Source: Ruminococcus sp.
Lineage (GTDB): Bacteria > Bacillota > Clostridia > Oscillospirales > Ruminococcaceae
NCBI GenBank assembly: GCA_015066715.1
Contig: SVNU01000008.1
Span: 1 to 41,253, forward strand
Direction of reading: 5' to 3'
DNA: 41,253 nt
Positions 7,918-15,705 of the stretch are shown here, one piece after another. The notes below the pieces were generated by a model that did not search any database, was not told where the DNA came from, and worked only from the letters and a program-made list of their open reading frames with translations. The translations under genes and the position numbers were made by a program. Each line of letters starts with the position of its first letter. Within the stretch, counting starts at the first letter, position 1.

Positions 7918-8111
7918 CAAAGTGCAAAAATTGCACTTTGAAATGTCCTGAGTTGCACTTTGGAATTCACTTTCTTCTGGTAAATCAATATATATTTTTC
8001 TAAAGTATCAAATTGATACTTTGGGGATTGGGAAGTGATACTTTGAAATTAACAGCATAGCTTTTCAAAGTGCCAATCTGGCACTTTGGAGATTCGTTTT
8101 TGGCACTTTGG
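7918..8111. repeat. Three matched palindrome-plus-half-site units
   Basis: Each unit is a perfect palindrome followed by one extra copy of its right arm. Unit 1: CAAAGTGC-7-GCACTTTG (7918-7940), then TTGCACTTTGG (7953-7963). Unit 2: AAAGTATC-5-GATACTTT (8002-8022), then GATACTTTG (8037-8045). Unit 3: CAAAGTGCC-5-GGCACTTTG (8066-8088), then TGGCACTTTGG (8101-8111). The arm sequence changes from unit to unit, but palindrome and half-site always agree within a unit. TTTGGAATTCACTTT recurs after units 1 and 3. The region lies between abiE and hipBST; 7836-8164 holds no gene. Confidence 0.85.
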
Positions 8112-8164
8112 AATTCACTTTTTATTTACAGTAGCCAATATTTGTTGCGAAAAAACTGTTTTAA

Positions 8165-8268
8165 TACACCCTATCGGGTATAAATTGAGATTGAACGAAT
8201 ATTTTACACCATATCGGGTATAATATTTGCAAAAAGTTCTTGACATTATACCCTTTGGGGTGTAAAAT
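8165..8268 (+). promoter_or_regulatory. hipBST promoter with three HipB-type operators
   Basis: TTGACA (8240-8245), 17 bp, TAAAAT (8263-8268). The consensus TTATACCC-N4-GGGTGTA occurs three times: on the minus strand at 8165-8183 and 8205-8223 (last arm TGGTGTA), and on the plus strand at 8246-8264. The plus-strand copy exactly fills the spacer between -35 and -10. Operator centres are 40 and 42 bp apart, about four helical turns, so dimers would bind the same DNA face and could bridge. This fits autorepression by HipB. Confidence 0.85.
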
Positions 8269-8274
8269 GTAGGT

Positions 8275-8475
8275 ATGAATACTATTGCTGAATTTATCAA
8301 ACAAAAAAGAAAAGAAGCAGGACTCACACAAGAGGAGTTCGCTATCCGTTCAGGACTCGGACTTCGATTTGTCCGTGAGCTTGAACAAGGAAAAGAAACC
8401 GTAAGAATGGACAAGGTTAATCAGGCGCTTTCAATGTTTGGCATGAAGGCAGTTCCCGGAAGGAAGGATGACTAA
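8275..8475 (+). CDS. hipB: HipB-like antitoxin/repressor
   Basis: A 66-aa XRE-family protein: AEFIKQKRKEAGLTQEEFAI, then GLGLRFVRELEQGKETVRM, ending in a HipB-like tail (DKVNQALSMFGMKAV). It would bind the three TTATACCC/GGGTGTA dyads upstream and repress the operon. The start ATG is only 7 nt beyond the -10 box, where transcription should begin, so the mRNA is probably leaderless. No Shine-Dalgarno sequence is available. Its stop overlaps the next start (TAATG), coupling it to hipS. Confidence 0.88.
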   Translation: MNTIAEFIKQKRKEAGLTQEEFAIRSGLGLRFVRELEQGKETVRMDKVNQALSMFGMKAVPGRKDD

Positions 8476-8804
8476 TGGAAGCATACAGAACAGCGTATGT
8501 ATATGTAAGGGAAACCTTTGCAGGGATATTGAAGGAAACTGATTACGGATATTCTTTTGTCTACGATAAAGAGTATCTTAAAATGTCTGACGCTACGGCA
8601 GTTAGCCTTACTTTGCCTTTACAGGAAGAAGAGTACACGTCAAAAATTCTGTTTTCATTTTTTGATGGACTAATTCCCGAAGGCTGGCTTCTTAATGTTG
8701 TAAGCCATAACTGGAAGATAAACCAGAAAGACAGATTCGGGCTTCTTCTTGTCGCTTGTAAAGACCCTATCGGAAACGTGAGTATTAAGGGGGCGAAGGA
8801 ATGA
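8475..8804 (+). CDS. hipS: HipS-like protein (detached HipA N-terminal subdomain)
   Basis: At 109 aa this corresponds only to the small N-terminal subdomain of HipA (YVRETFAGILKETDYGYSF ... YTSKILFSFFDGLIPEGWLL). In one-piece HipA proteins this runs straight into the kinase. Here it ends at TGA, and a separate kinase gene begins in the overlapping ATGA. The arrangement HipB-HipS-HipT matches the tripartite HipBST systems, in which the HipS piece rather than HipB neutralises the kinase. The split is clean, with overlapping start and stop, which argues against a recent frameshift. Confidence 0.85.
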   Translation: MEAYRTAYVYVRETFAGILKETDYGYSFVYDKEYLKMSDATAVSLTLPLQEEEYTSKILFSFFDGLIPEGWLLNVVSHNWKINQKDRFGLLLVACKDPIGNVSIKGAKE

Positions 8805-9742
8805 ACTGTTTATGCTGCGGTAAACCTCTTAAAACCGAAAATGAATATGGGTGGCATCAGAGCTGTATAACAAGATTTTTCGGAATAAAAAAGCTTCCCG
8901 ATATTGATATATCCGAAGATGTTCTCAATCAGATTGCGATTGAGAATACAAACAAGGGATTTACAGTTCCGGGTGTTCAGAAAAAAATGTCGCTGTATTT
9001 ATCCAAGGATTCCACTCCAAGACTTACTATTGTCAATTATCCGACAGGATATATTCTCAAACCTCAGACAGAAGAATATCCCGCACTGCCTGAAATGGAA
9101 TTTCTGATAATGCAGATGGCAAATATAAGCGGAATAAAAACAGTTCCCTTTGCACTTCTGAAAATGCCTTCTGAGAATACAGTTGCATATATAACGAAGC
9201 GAATTGACAGAAAAGACGATAAGCTTCTTGCGATGGAGGATTTTTGTCAGCTTGACGGCAGACTCACCGAGGATAAATACAGAGGCTCTTACGAAAGATG
9301 CGGTAAGATTATATCAAAGTATTCAAAGAACGCCGGTCTTGACCTTGCTGAGCTTTATATAAGAATTGTTTTCTCGTTTGCAGTCGGCAATTCGGATATG
9401 CACCTCAAAAACTTCTCTCTCATAGAACGGGATGAGGGTAAAAGCGAATATGTTTTATCGGAAGCCTATGATATGCTTTCAACAAACATTGTCATTCCTC
9501 AGGATAGAGAGGAGCTTGCATTAACGCTCAACGGCAAGAAACAGAATATCCGAAGAAAAGATTTCCTCATCTTCGCTGAGGCAATAGGTATACCTGAAAA
9601 ATCTGCTGAAAAAATGATTAAAAAGATAGTCAGCCTCAAAGACAAGTATATCGAAATGTGCAAGGACTCATATATGCCTGATGATATGAAAGAGGCTCTT
9701 GTAGGGCTTATTGATAAGCGGATAGGAGTTCTTGAGGGGTAG
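8801..9742 (+). CDS. hipT: HipT-like serine/threonine kinase toxin
   Basis: The protein is 313 aa. A short Cys/His motif opens it (CLCCGK about 3-8, then WHQSC about 18-22), as in many stand-alone HipA-like kinases. The kinase core shows the Gly-rich loop VPGVQKKMS (about 56-64), an ATP-binding Lys in GYILKPQ (K87), the catalytic NSDMHLKN (about 197-204) and the metal-binding YDML (about 223-226). HipA/HipT kinases phosphorylate aminoacyl-tRNA synthetases (GltX for HipA, TrpS for E. coli HipT) and stop translation. The target here is unknown. The Gly-rich loop has T-V-P where E. coli HipT carries autophosphorylated serines, so self-regulation may differ. Confidence 0.88.
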   Translation: MNCLCCGKPLKTENEYGWHQSCITRFFGIKKLPDIDISEDVLNQIAIENTNKGFTVPGVQKKMSLYLSKDSTPRLTIVNYPTGYILKPQTEEYPALPEMEFLIMQMANISGIKTVPFALLKMPSENTVAYITKRIDRKDDKLLAMEDFCQLDGRLTEDKYRGSYERCGKIISKYSKNAGLDLAELYIRIVFSFAVGNSDMHLKNFSLIERDEGKSEYVLSEAYDMLSTNIVIPQDREELALTLNGKKQNIRRKDFLIFAEAIGIPEKSAEKMIKKIVSLKDKYIEMCKDSYMPDDMKEALVGLIDKRIGVLEG

Positions 9743-9792
9743 TTATTTTTCAATGTATTCCTATAACTTGCACCATTAGCGAACAATCGGAA

Positions 9793-9850
9793 ATCTGTAG
9801 GGTTGAAAAGTCAAAATCTGTAGGGTTAGAAACTTCAAATCTGTTGGGTT
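9793..9850. repeat. Three tandem 23-bp direct repeats
   Basis: ATCTGTAGGGTT occurs at 9793 and 9816 and as ATCTGTTGGGTT at 9839, with a period of exactly 23 bp. The intervening bases are partly conserved (GAAAAGTCAAA, AGAAACTTCAA). The array lies between the hipT stop and the hipT/fic terminator. Regular spacing near two helical turns suggests protein-binding iterons. Confidence 0.7.
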
Positions 9851-9866
9851 GATATTGATAAACAAG

Positions 9867-9898
9867 AACAGCTGTACCTTTTTGCGGGTACAGCTGTT
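9867..9898. terminator. Bidirectional terminator between hipT and fic
   Basis: AACAGCTGTACC / GGTACAGCTGTT, a perfect 12-bp stem with an 8-nt loop; T-run on the plus side and A/T-rich sequence on the minus side. It separates the convergent hipT and fic genes. Confidence 0.85.
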
Positions 9899-9904
9899 GA
9901 TTTT

Positions 9905-10510
9905 TTACAACTCATTTGATTTATATGTGGTATAACCCTCGTAATAATAGCTTGCGTCGATACCTTTCATATACATTTCACGGTCGTTGATTTTATCTGT
10001 AAGGGCATTTTTAAGAACGTGCTTGATTTCAATATCACGGATAGGGCTGCGTTCCATTGCCAACAGGTAATCATCCTTGTCAACCTTACTCCAGTCGATA
10101 ACCTTTTTGAGATTTGCTTTCAGCATAAGGTCGAGCCATATTCTGCCGCTTCTGCCGTTGCCCTCACGGAATGGATGAGCAACATTCATTTCAACATATT
10201 TTTCAATTATCTCGTCAAAGGTTGATTGCGGCATTTCATCAATATGCCTGAGAGCAGCTTCCAGATACATAACAGGCGCAAATCTGAAATTATTCTTTGC
10301 AATATTCACATCACGTATTTTACCTGCAAAGTCATAAATATCTTCAAACAGAATACGATGTATTTCCGAAAGAGTGTTAAAAGTTCCTGCTATAAGTGTA
10401 TCAAGATAACCACTTTCAAAAAGCTCAATAGCTTTTTTCTTGCTGATGCGTTCTTCTTCACGGGCAAGCTCAGCGGATTCTGTTATCCCAAGCTTGTTTT
10501 CAAGTGCCAT
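9905..10510 (-). CDS. Fic-domain AMPylase-like protein
   Basis: The protein is 201 aa with the full Fic signature HPFREGNGRSGR (112-123), including catalytic His and the GNGR anion-binding loop, plus the upstream flap region (NNFRFAPVMYLEAAL, about 73-87). Fic proteins usually transfer AMP from ATP to Ser/Thr/Tyr of a target protein, and several act as toxins. No inhibitory (S/T)xxxE(G/N) helix is obvious inside the protein, so inhibition would have to come from a partner. The RHH protein encoded just upstream on the same strand is a candidate. ATG 10510 follows AAAGGAG; a TTGATT-17-TATAAT promoter precedes it. Confidence 0.88.
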   Translation of the reverse strand: MALENKLGITESAELAREEERISKKKAIELFESGYLDTLIAGTFNTLSEIHRILFEDIYDFAGKIRDVNIAKNNFRFAPVMYLEAALRHIDEMPQSTFDEIIEKYVEMNVAHPFREGNGRSGRIWLDLMLKANLKKVIDWSKVDKDDYLLAMERSPIRDIEIKHVLKNALTDKINDREMYMKGIDASYYYEGYTTYKSNEL

Positions 10511-10545
10511 TTTTATTGCTCCTTTCGTTGAGATTTATCATATCT

Positions 10546-10574
10546 ATTATAACACATTATGAGTGAAAAATCAA
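10546..10574 (-). promoter_or_regulatory. fic promoter
   Basis: On the minus strand TTGATT (10574-10569), 17 bp, TATAAT (10551-10546). The -35 overlaps the foot of the upstream terminator hairpin. Confidence 0.75.
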
Positions 10575-10599
10575 CCGTCAGCCAAGTGGATGACGGTTG
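10572..10599 (-). terminator. Terminator of RHH gene
   Basis: A perfect 9-bp stem CAACCGTCA/TGACGGTTG follows the RHH stop codon; on the minus strand it is followed by ATTTTTC. It separates the RHH and fic transcripts. Confidence 0.7.
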
Positions 10600-10613
10600 T
10601 TGTATTTATGAGA

Positions 10614-10817
10614 TTAGTTTCTGCGAGTAGACTTAGCGATTGTAGATGGATTACTGCCGAATTCAATCTCACCGTGTTTTTCTTCAAAACTCTCTATACA
10701 GTCACGAATAATCACAAGTATCTGACTGTTTGCTGAACGACCTTTGTAATCTGCCACATAATGCAATTTATTAAGCATTTCTTTGTCAATTCTTATAGAT
10801 AAACTCTTTATAGCCAT
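10614..10817 (-). CDS. Arc-type ribbon-helix-helix protein
   Basis: The protein is 67 aa. Residues 1-50 fit a ribbon-helix-helix: strand (KSLSIRIDKEML), helix (LNKLHYVADYKG), turn and second helix (SANSQILVIIRDCIESFEEKHG). The tail is basic (STRRN). It is likely a dimeric DNA-binding protein, either the antitoxin/regulator of the neighbouring fic gene or an element regulator. The start follows GAGGTGTTTAT. It has its own terminator before fic, so co-transcription is not assured. Confidence 0.75.
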   Translation of the reverse strand: MAIKSLSIRIDKEMLNKLHYVADYKGRSANSQILVIIRDCIESFEEKHGEIEFGSNPSTIAKSTRRN

Positions 10818-10876
10818 ATAAACACCTCTTCATGTATCTATTATGGCTTTATTTTAACATCATTTTCCTTTTTTGA

Positions 10877-11005
10877 GGAATACGTTCTTTATTAGACGGT
10901 TACTACACAACAGTACCACAGGTCAGTGCAGAAGTCCAGAGATATAATGAATTGTTTTGTATGCAGTCTATAGAAAATTATTACACCATACACAAAAGAA
11001 CATAA
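10877..11005 (+). pseudogene. Possible 3' gene remnant
   Basis: An open frame without a start codon reads GIRSLLDGYYTTVPQ, then SAEVQRYNELF and a 15-residue tail to TAA. The composition is protein-like and the frame is preceded by a stop. It may be the C-terminal remnant of a gene lost when the Dnd cluster was acquired. The family is not recognised. Confidence 0.3.
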
Positions 11006-11006
11006 T

Positions 11007-11945
11007 TTATGTATAGAACATAGCATCCACGTAGTTAGGATAAAACTTATATAAGTTAATGTATTTTTCTATATCGCTGCGTTTTAAATAAGGAATAGCA
11101 CTGCAAATATCATCCAATGAAGATCCGGGAAGCATTTTGTTAATTTCACGAATTTCCGCTTTTGTGAAACAAGGTATTTTTAGATTGATTGGAACGTCTC
11201 CCAATGTGACACCTGGTAAATGCTCTATTGCTTCTATGGCTGGTTTGATATCGCTATCATGAAAATAATAACCTAAAGTTAACATCGGTGCTCCATCTCT
11301 ATATTTTATAAAGAAAAAAGATGTTGACGCCATTTTATTATCCAACGGTTTAGATGATATTGCTTTTTGAATGGCATTTTGTATTATTTTATATATAATA
11401 TTTGGCAAAGATTCGTTATCAATATCTTTTTCTTTTAATGACGGAAGATACTCCTTAAACTCCTTCCTTAACGCAGGCAACCTTTCTTCGTTATTTCTTG
11501 AAAGGATACTTGTATTAAAAGATATAAAAAGAAAACTGGTTTTTGAAATTTTCTGAGATGCAGTAATAATATCCGTAACCATATCCATACAAAAGGAATC
11601 ATCATAGTCTAACCATATAAAATCGGAATCATGTGCATTAAACTCAATGCGTCTATTCAAAGCATCTAAAGCATCACAAAATAATATATCAATACATTTA
11701 TATGGTTTATTAAATTTATATCTTTCTTCCTCTGTAGATTTTTCAATACTAATCATTTTTTCAATACGTAAATAATTATGAAAAAGTATAAAATCAGTAA
11801 AATAAAATGAACCAAATCCTATATAACGATATGTGTCGATGGGGAAGCCTGTATTGAATTTTGTTAATAGCTCACATATTATTTTTCTTTCTACACACTT
11901 TGCAGGTCGTAATGTATAGTCGATTTTTCTTCCACTATCACTCAT
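11007..11945 (-). CDS. Rossmann-like (methyltransferase-fold) protein, last gene of Dnd operon
   Basis: The start is placed at 11945 (MSDSGRKIDY), overlapping the GHKL stop as ATGAGTGA; a GTG 9 nt upstream is possible. The protein is 312 aa. It has a SAM-binding-like segment: YRYIGFGSFYFTDF (about 39-52) followed by KMISIEKS (about 63-70), then CDALDALN and WLDYDDSF (about 111-118). This resembles strands 1, 2 and 4 of a class I methyltransferase, but the usual catalytic motifs of DNA methylases (DPPY, PCQ) are absent. It ends the long minus-strand operon and overlaps the GHKL ATPase, so the two probably act together. Function unknown. Confidence 0.7.
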   Translation of the reverse strand: MSDSGRKIDYTLRPAKCVERKIICELLTKFNTGFPIDTYRYIGFGSFYFTDFILFHNYLRIEKMISIEKSTEEERYKFNKPYKCIDILFCDALDALNRRIEFNAHDSDFIWLDYDDSFCMDMVTDIITASQKISKTSFLFISFNTSILSRNNEERLPALRKEFKEYLPSLKEKDIDNESLPNIIYKIIQNAIQKAISSKPLDNKMASTSFFFIKYRDGAPMLTLGYYFHDSDIKPAIEAIEHLPGVTLGDVPINLKIPCFTKAEIREINKMLPGSSLDDICSAIPYLKRSDIEKYINLYKFYPNYVDAMFYT

Positions 11946-13254
11946 CAGTGTCACACTCTTTCTTATAGTAATAATCGAAAGAAATCATGCCGACTTCTTT
12001 ATTACTCTTGACATTCATATGTCTTTTCATAATATCAATATCTTTTTTAAGCTTCTGAAAAGTTATAGTCGCGCTTGGTTCAATTGTTTTTAATTCGGGC
12101 ACCTCAAAAGCAAAAGGTTTTGATTCTTTTACAAAACTTTGAATGCTTGTGGAAGTTAATGCTTTTAAATCTCTATCAGAAAACAGCTGCTTTTCCAATT
12201 CCTCTGGTATAGTGTTTTCGATAATTGCATGACAATCCTTGATTATTTGTAATGTGGCTTCTCGCATTTTGGTTTTCGCAAAAATATAATACTGTGATGA
12301 TGCATCCACGTTAGTTTTGGTTGTATTCCACGGCAATTCTTCTAAATCCTTAGATTCAAAGAAAACAAATCCTCTAAAAAAGGCTAATGAAGGGTGATGT
12401 TGCCTTACGCCATCTTCACCCCAACCAGTCAATGTCGTTTTGTCTGCAAACACAATAAGACGTCCATTGCAATATACGTACCATCCGGCGTTATCTGGCA
12501 TACCTTTTGGTGCCATACCAGCAATAATGTTTATTACTACAGACCCAATACTTGTACTATAAGTATATGGAGTAACAGTAGAGGAACTAATGATTTTTTC
12601 GCTTGCAAAAACAATAGGTTTTCCATTCAGAGTAATACACAGTCCATTTTCTATCGCCAGTGTTCTATATCTCTCTATATACGAAATAAGTGAATTATAA
12701 AAGAAATCAAGAGAAAATTGTTTTTTGATTCCTTCATGCAAATTTGAAATTTCAATTGTTGTTCCGGTTTCTTCTTCGGTATTGTTTAATCCCTTGTTTT
12801 CCTCCGTAAGTTCAAATGTCCAGTTAGTATCCTCATTTTTTACCCATTCTTCAACATCAACATCTAAAATAAAAGAATCTGTTTTTGTAATTGAAGTAAC
12901 CTTAAAACGGTTACCAAGTCTAAACAATGATCTTTTCATGCCAATACCAAATATACCAGTAAACTGCTGATTGGAAGGATTTTTTTCTCTTTTGGACGAC
13001 CTTCCAAACCTAAAAGCATACTCTGTAGCAATTTCTATACCTATACCGCCGCAATTATCACTTATAAGAAATTTGTCAGTATCGTAGTTTATATTTATGA
13101 AAAGACCAGTATAATTTCCATCGGGTCTTAAACGTTTAGCACCATCAATTGAATTATCAATCAACTCAAGGATAGCTGCTTTAATATCGATATCTCTTGT
13201 CAACATAGAGATAAATAGTTCTTTCGTTGGGTTTGCATTCACTATTGTAGGCAT
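11938..13254 (-). CDS. GHKL-type ATPase (Hsp90/MutL/histidine-kinase fold)
   Basis: The protein is 438 aa. The Bergerat ATP site is complete: N-box ELIDNSID (30-37), G1 box DNCGGIG (66-72), and lid GIFGIGMKRSLF (100-111). A transducer-like domain follows (to about 330) and then a C-terminal helical region. It has no histidine-kinase receiver pair and no MutL endonuclease motif, so it resembles the MORC-like stand-alone GHKL ATPases seen in defence loci. It follows ribosome binding site GGAGG and overlaps the downstream Rossmann-like gene by 8 nt. The role is inferred only from context: an effector or sensor attached to the phosphorothioation operon. Confidence 0.82.
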   Translation of the reverse strand: MPTIVNANPTKELFISMLTRDIDIKAAILELIDNSIDGAKRLRPDGNYTGLFININYDTDKFLISDNCGGIGIEIATEYAFRFGRSSKREKNPSNQQFTGIFGIGMKRSLFRLGNRFKVTSITKTDSFILDVDVEEWVKNEDTNWTFELTEENKGLNNTEEETGTTIEISNLHEGIKKQFSLDFFYNSLISYIERYRTLAIENGLCITLNGKPIVFASEKIISSSTVTPYTYSTSIGSVVINIIAGMAPKGMPDNAGWYVYCNGRLIVFADKTTLTGWGEDGVRQHHPSLAFFRGFVFFESKDLEELPWNTTKTNVDASSQYYIFAKTKMREATLQIIKDCHAIIENTIPEELEKQLFSDRDLKALTSTSIQSFVKESKPFAFEVPELKTIEPSATITFQKLKKDIDIMKRHMNVKSNKEVGMISFDYYYKKECDTDE

Positions 13255-13294
13255 AGTATACCTCCTTTTACACTATATTGTTTGCTTTTTCTAA

Positions 13295-13783
13295 TTATAT
13301 TTCATAATAATTAATTGCAATATTAAATGCTTCCAAAAATTCTTCTCTTGAAGTCGGTTTGTCCGAAAGTGGATAATCGTGAATCAGATTATATCCTTTT
13401 AATGCATAGGCATTAAGCGTTTTTATACCTTCTTCTGATAACATAGTTTCATCATCACTCAGATATTCAAGCATCAAATCTTCAAGCTTTGGACTATGCA
13501 CATCTACTCCTTGTCTTTTAGCTTCTGTAGCCACCAATAATCCGGCGATTTGCGCCTTGTTATCTTCATATTTCTTAGGATAACCTTCTACCAAATCTTT
13601 AAGGTCTGAAGTATCATCATCACGCTGTAGTGCTGCCATTCCGATTAATGCGCAGCAATAATATACATCAAATTGATACTCAAATTTACTTTGATTGTTC
13701 TGACCTGAACCTCCGTGAGAACCTTCAGGAGATGTTATGTAACTAAAAAAGTTTTTTGCGTTTTGCGAAAATTTAAAATGCAT
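13295..13783 (-). CDS. Conserved 162-aa protein of the Dnd-associated cassette
   Basis: Unrecognised soluble protein. It opens with FKFSQNAKNFFSYITSPEG and a Gly/Ser/Asn-rich stretch (SHGGSGQNNQSKFEYQFD), then helical segments with many acidic residues. It begins 2 nt after the SMC-like ATPase stop, with its own AAAGGAGATG, so it is almost certainly translated together with that ATPase. A partner or adaptor of the ATPase is plausible, by analogy with the DndD-DndE pairing. No catalytic motif is visible. Confidence 0.65.
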   Translation of the reverse strand: MHFKFSQNAKNFFSYITSPEGSHGGSGQNNQSKFEYQFDVYYCCALIGMAALQRDDDTSDLKDLVEGYPKKYEDNKAQIAGLLVATEAKRQGVDVHSPKLEDLMLEYLSDDETMLSEEGIKTLNAYALKGYNLIHDYPLSDKPTSREEFLEAFNIAINYYEI

Positions 13784-13785
13784 TA

Positions 13786-15705
13786 TTAATCATCTCCTTT
13801 ATGTTCACGCTGGTAATTATCAAAATACTCTTTTCCTGTATGGATTTCAACAGCTTCGTTATCAGGTGAAGCGATAATAGTTGTATATTGAGAATCGGGA
13901 TTATTATAGAATCTGTCAGCAAAACGTTCTACTTCTGCTGACTGAACAAATGCAATCATCTGATTAAATACATTTGGAATAATGTCAGCGACAGCTTGTC
14001 GTTTATCAAAATCCATTTTACCTGTGGGTGAGTCAATAATAAACGGAAATTGCAATTCTGCATCCTCAAAGAGCGTTCCGAGGAAGCAATATGCTATTCC
14101 TAAAGTTTGACCCTCACTTGCACCTGCACGTCCTTTGAGCTTAATATACCTATCAATACTCTCGATTTCAATATTATCGTCAGTGATTACGGACTTGAGC
14201 TTCTCATTTGTTTTACGAATGATTTCTGCCTTTAATGATTTTGTTGCTTCTTGTTTTATTTGATTTACAAGTTCTTCAACAATTTCCTTACGACGTAAAG
14301 CCCTATTAGTGTTTGTAGCAGATGCGATTTTATTCTCTAATTCAGTTAATGCTTCATTGGCTAAGTAAAGATTGTTATCTTTTGTTAGCGTTTCATATGG
14401 GTCGTTTTTGGCTTCAATAACATTAAGCGATTTTTTACAAGCACCTATTTTTTCAGTTAATTCGTCGATTCTATCTTGAAGTTCTTTGGCTTTATCTCCG
14501 CCTGCTTTAATCAACTTCTCCTCATTATCATTCAAACGATTATTCAGAATTGTAGCCTGTTCTTGAAGTTCACTCAACCTCTCAAAAGCATCGCTTAAAC
14601 TGCTATCGTATTCACAACTTGAAATACTACTTTTAATGGCGTTAAGAACAGACTGCTGATTGCTTCCAAGATAACGTTCAGCATTTTGCAAAATGGCTTC
14701 TCTTTCTTTTTCACCAATGCATCTATCACAAACGCATTTATCAGAGTGAGCTAACTCAGTAAAAAAGTCTTTTGAAGTATTTTTAGGAAGTTTCAGTTTT
14801 GTCATGCTTGAACCTAACTCACGCATTCTGTCACACAACGTTTGACTGATGAGATACGGAGATTTTGTTAATCTGATAATCTCAGCGATTTGAGCATCAA
14901 TATCCTTTTTGTTGCTTTCAATATCTTTAAGGATATTATTCTTTTCTTGGTTTAAGTCTTTATATTTTTTGTCTATCTCATTTCTTTGAGCAATCTTATC
15001 CTTTTTTTCAGACTCAAATTCACTGATTTGATTTTTAAATTGGCTTGCTCTATATTCAAGTGTTTTAATTGTACGTTGTATTTCGTCACGTCTTGTGCGC
15101 AGGTTGCTTAAAGCGCTATCACTACCGTTTCTTCCGCCACCATCTGTATTTTGAATTTCGGAAAGTATTTTCTGATTTACAAATAAGATATCATCAAATT
15201 TGTCTAAACGATAAAGGTATTTGATTGTTTGTTCTGCTTCATCTGAGGTGCTATCCATAGATTTTTCAGCCTGTTCACCGTCAAACACAAATCGCTTAAC
15301 AAATTCTTCGGAAAAGATATTTTTAATAGATTCCGGTAAAATTCTTCCATTCTCTCTGCCTTTAGGTAACGCTTCAGTTTCAATCTTGGCTGTTCCGGCA
15401 GTATAATCCATAACAACAAAGTATTTATAGATTTTTTCGTCGAATTTTACGGTGATGCTAAATTCACCCTTATCAGAATCAACAGTAGTAGGAGCATAGC
15501 TTTTTACTTTTGAAGAGTCCCAATTCTTTACTGTGCCGTCAAATAAACCTTTAATTAGTGACATAGTGGTGGTTTTTCCGGTGCCGTTTGCCATCATAAT
15601 GAAATTGTTACCAATAACTGTGCCATCGGGGTTAGTAAAGGAAAGTTTAAGGTTAGAGATTTTACGAATATTTCTATATTCCATCTCAAGAATTGACATT
15701 TTCAT
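13786..15705 (-). CDS. SMC/Rad50-like ATPase (second DndD-like protein)
   Basis: The protein is 639 aa. The N-terminal head has Walker A MANGTGKTTT (about 38-47). Long coiled coils (about 190-300 and 340-480) flank a zinc-hook-like CVCDRC (about 324-330). The C-terminal head has a degenerate signature ASEGQTLGIAY (about 530) and Walker B FPFIIDSPTGKMD (about 553-565). The build matches DndD and Rad50, but it is clearly distinct from the DndD encoded upstream. The start overlaps the 60-aa gene by 4 nt (ATGA). SMC-like ATPases in defence loci usually bind or remodel DNA with a nuclease partner; here the PLD-helicase is the nearest candidate. Confidence 0.82.
   Translation of the reverse strand: MKMSILEMEYRNIRKISNLKLSFTNPDGTVIGNNFIMMANGTGKTTTMSLIKGLFDGTVKNWDSSKVKSYAPTTVDSDKGEFSITVKFDEKIYKYFVVMDYTAGTAKIETEALPKGRENGRILPESIKNIFSEEFVKRFVFDGEQAEKSMDSTSDEAEQTIKYLYRLDKFDDILFVNQKILSEIQNTDGGGRNGSDSALSNLRTRRDEIQRTIKTLEYRASQFKNQISEFESEKKDKIAQRNEIDKKYKDLNQEKNNILKDIESNKKDIDAQIAEIIRLTKSPYLISQTLCDRMRELGSSMTKLKLPKNTSKDFFTELAHSDKCVCDRCIGEKEREAILQNAERYLGSNQQSVLNAIKSSISSCEYDSSLSDAFERLSELQEQATILNNRLNDNEEKLIKAGGDKAKELQDRIDELTEKIGACKKSLNVIEAKNDPYETLTKDNNLYLANEALTELENKIASATNTNRALRRKEIVEELVNQIKQEATKSLKAEIIRKTNEKLKSVITDDNIEIESIDRYIKLKGRAGASEGQTLGIAYCFLGTLFEDAELQFPFIIDSPTGKMDFDKRQAVADIIPNVFNQMIAFVQSAEVERFADRFYNNPDSQYTTIIASPDNEAVEIHTGKEYFDNYQREHKGDD

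Noticed and set aside
7918-8111. Repeat array considered as CRISPR
   Set aside because: Units are palindromes with changing arm sequence and no constant repeat or unique spacers; no cas gene is present.
8115-8414. 99-aa minus-strand frame over hipB and its promoter
   Set aside because: Overlaps the operators, promoter and the well-supported hipB gene on the opposite strand.
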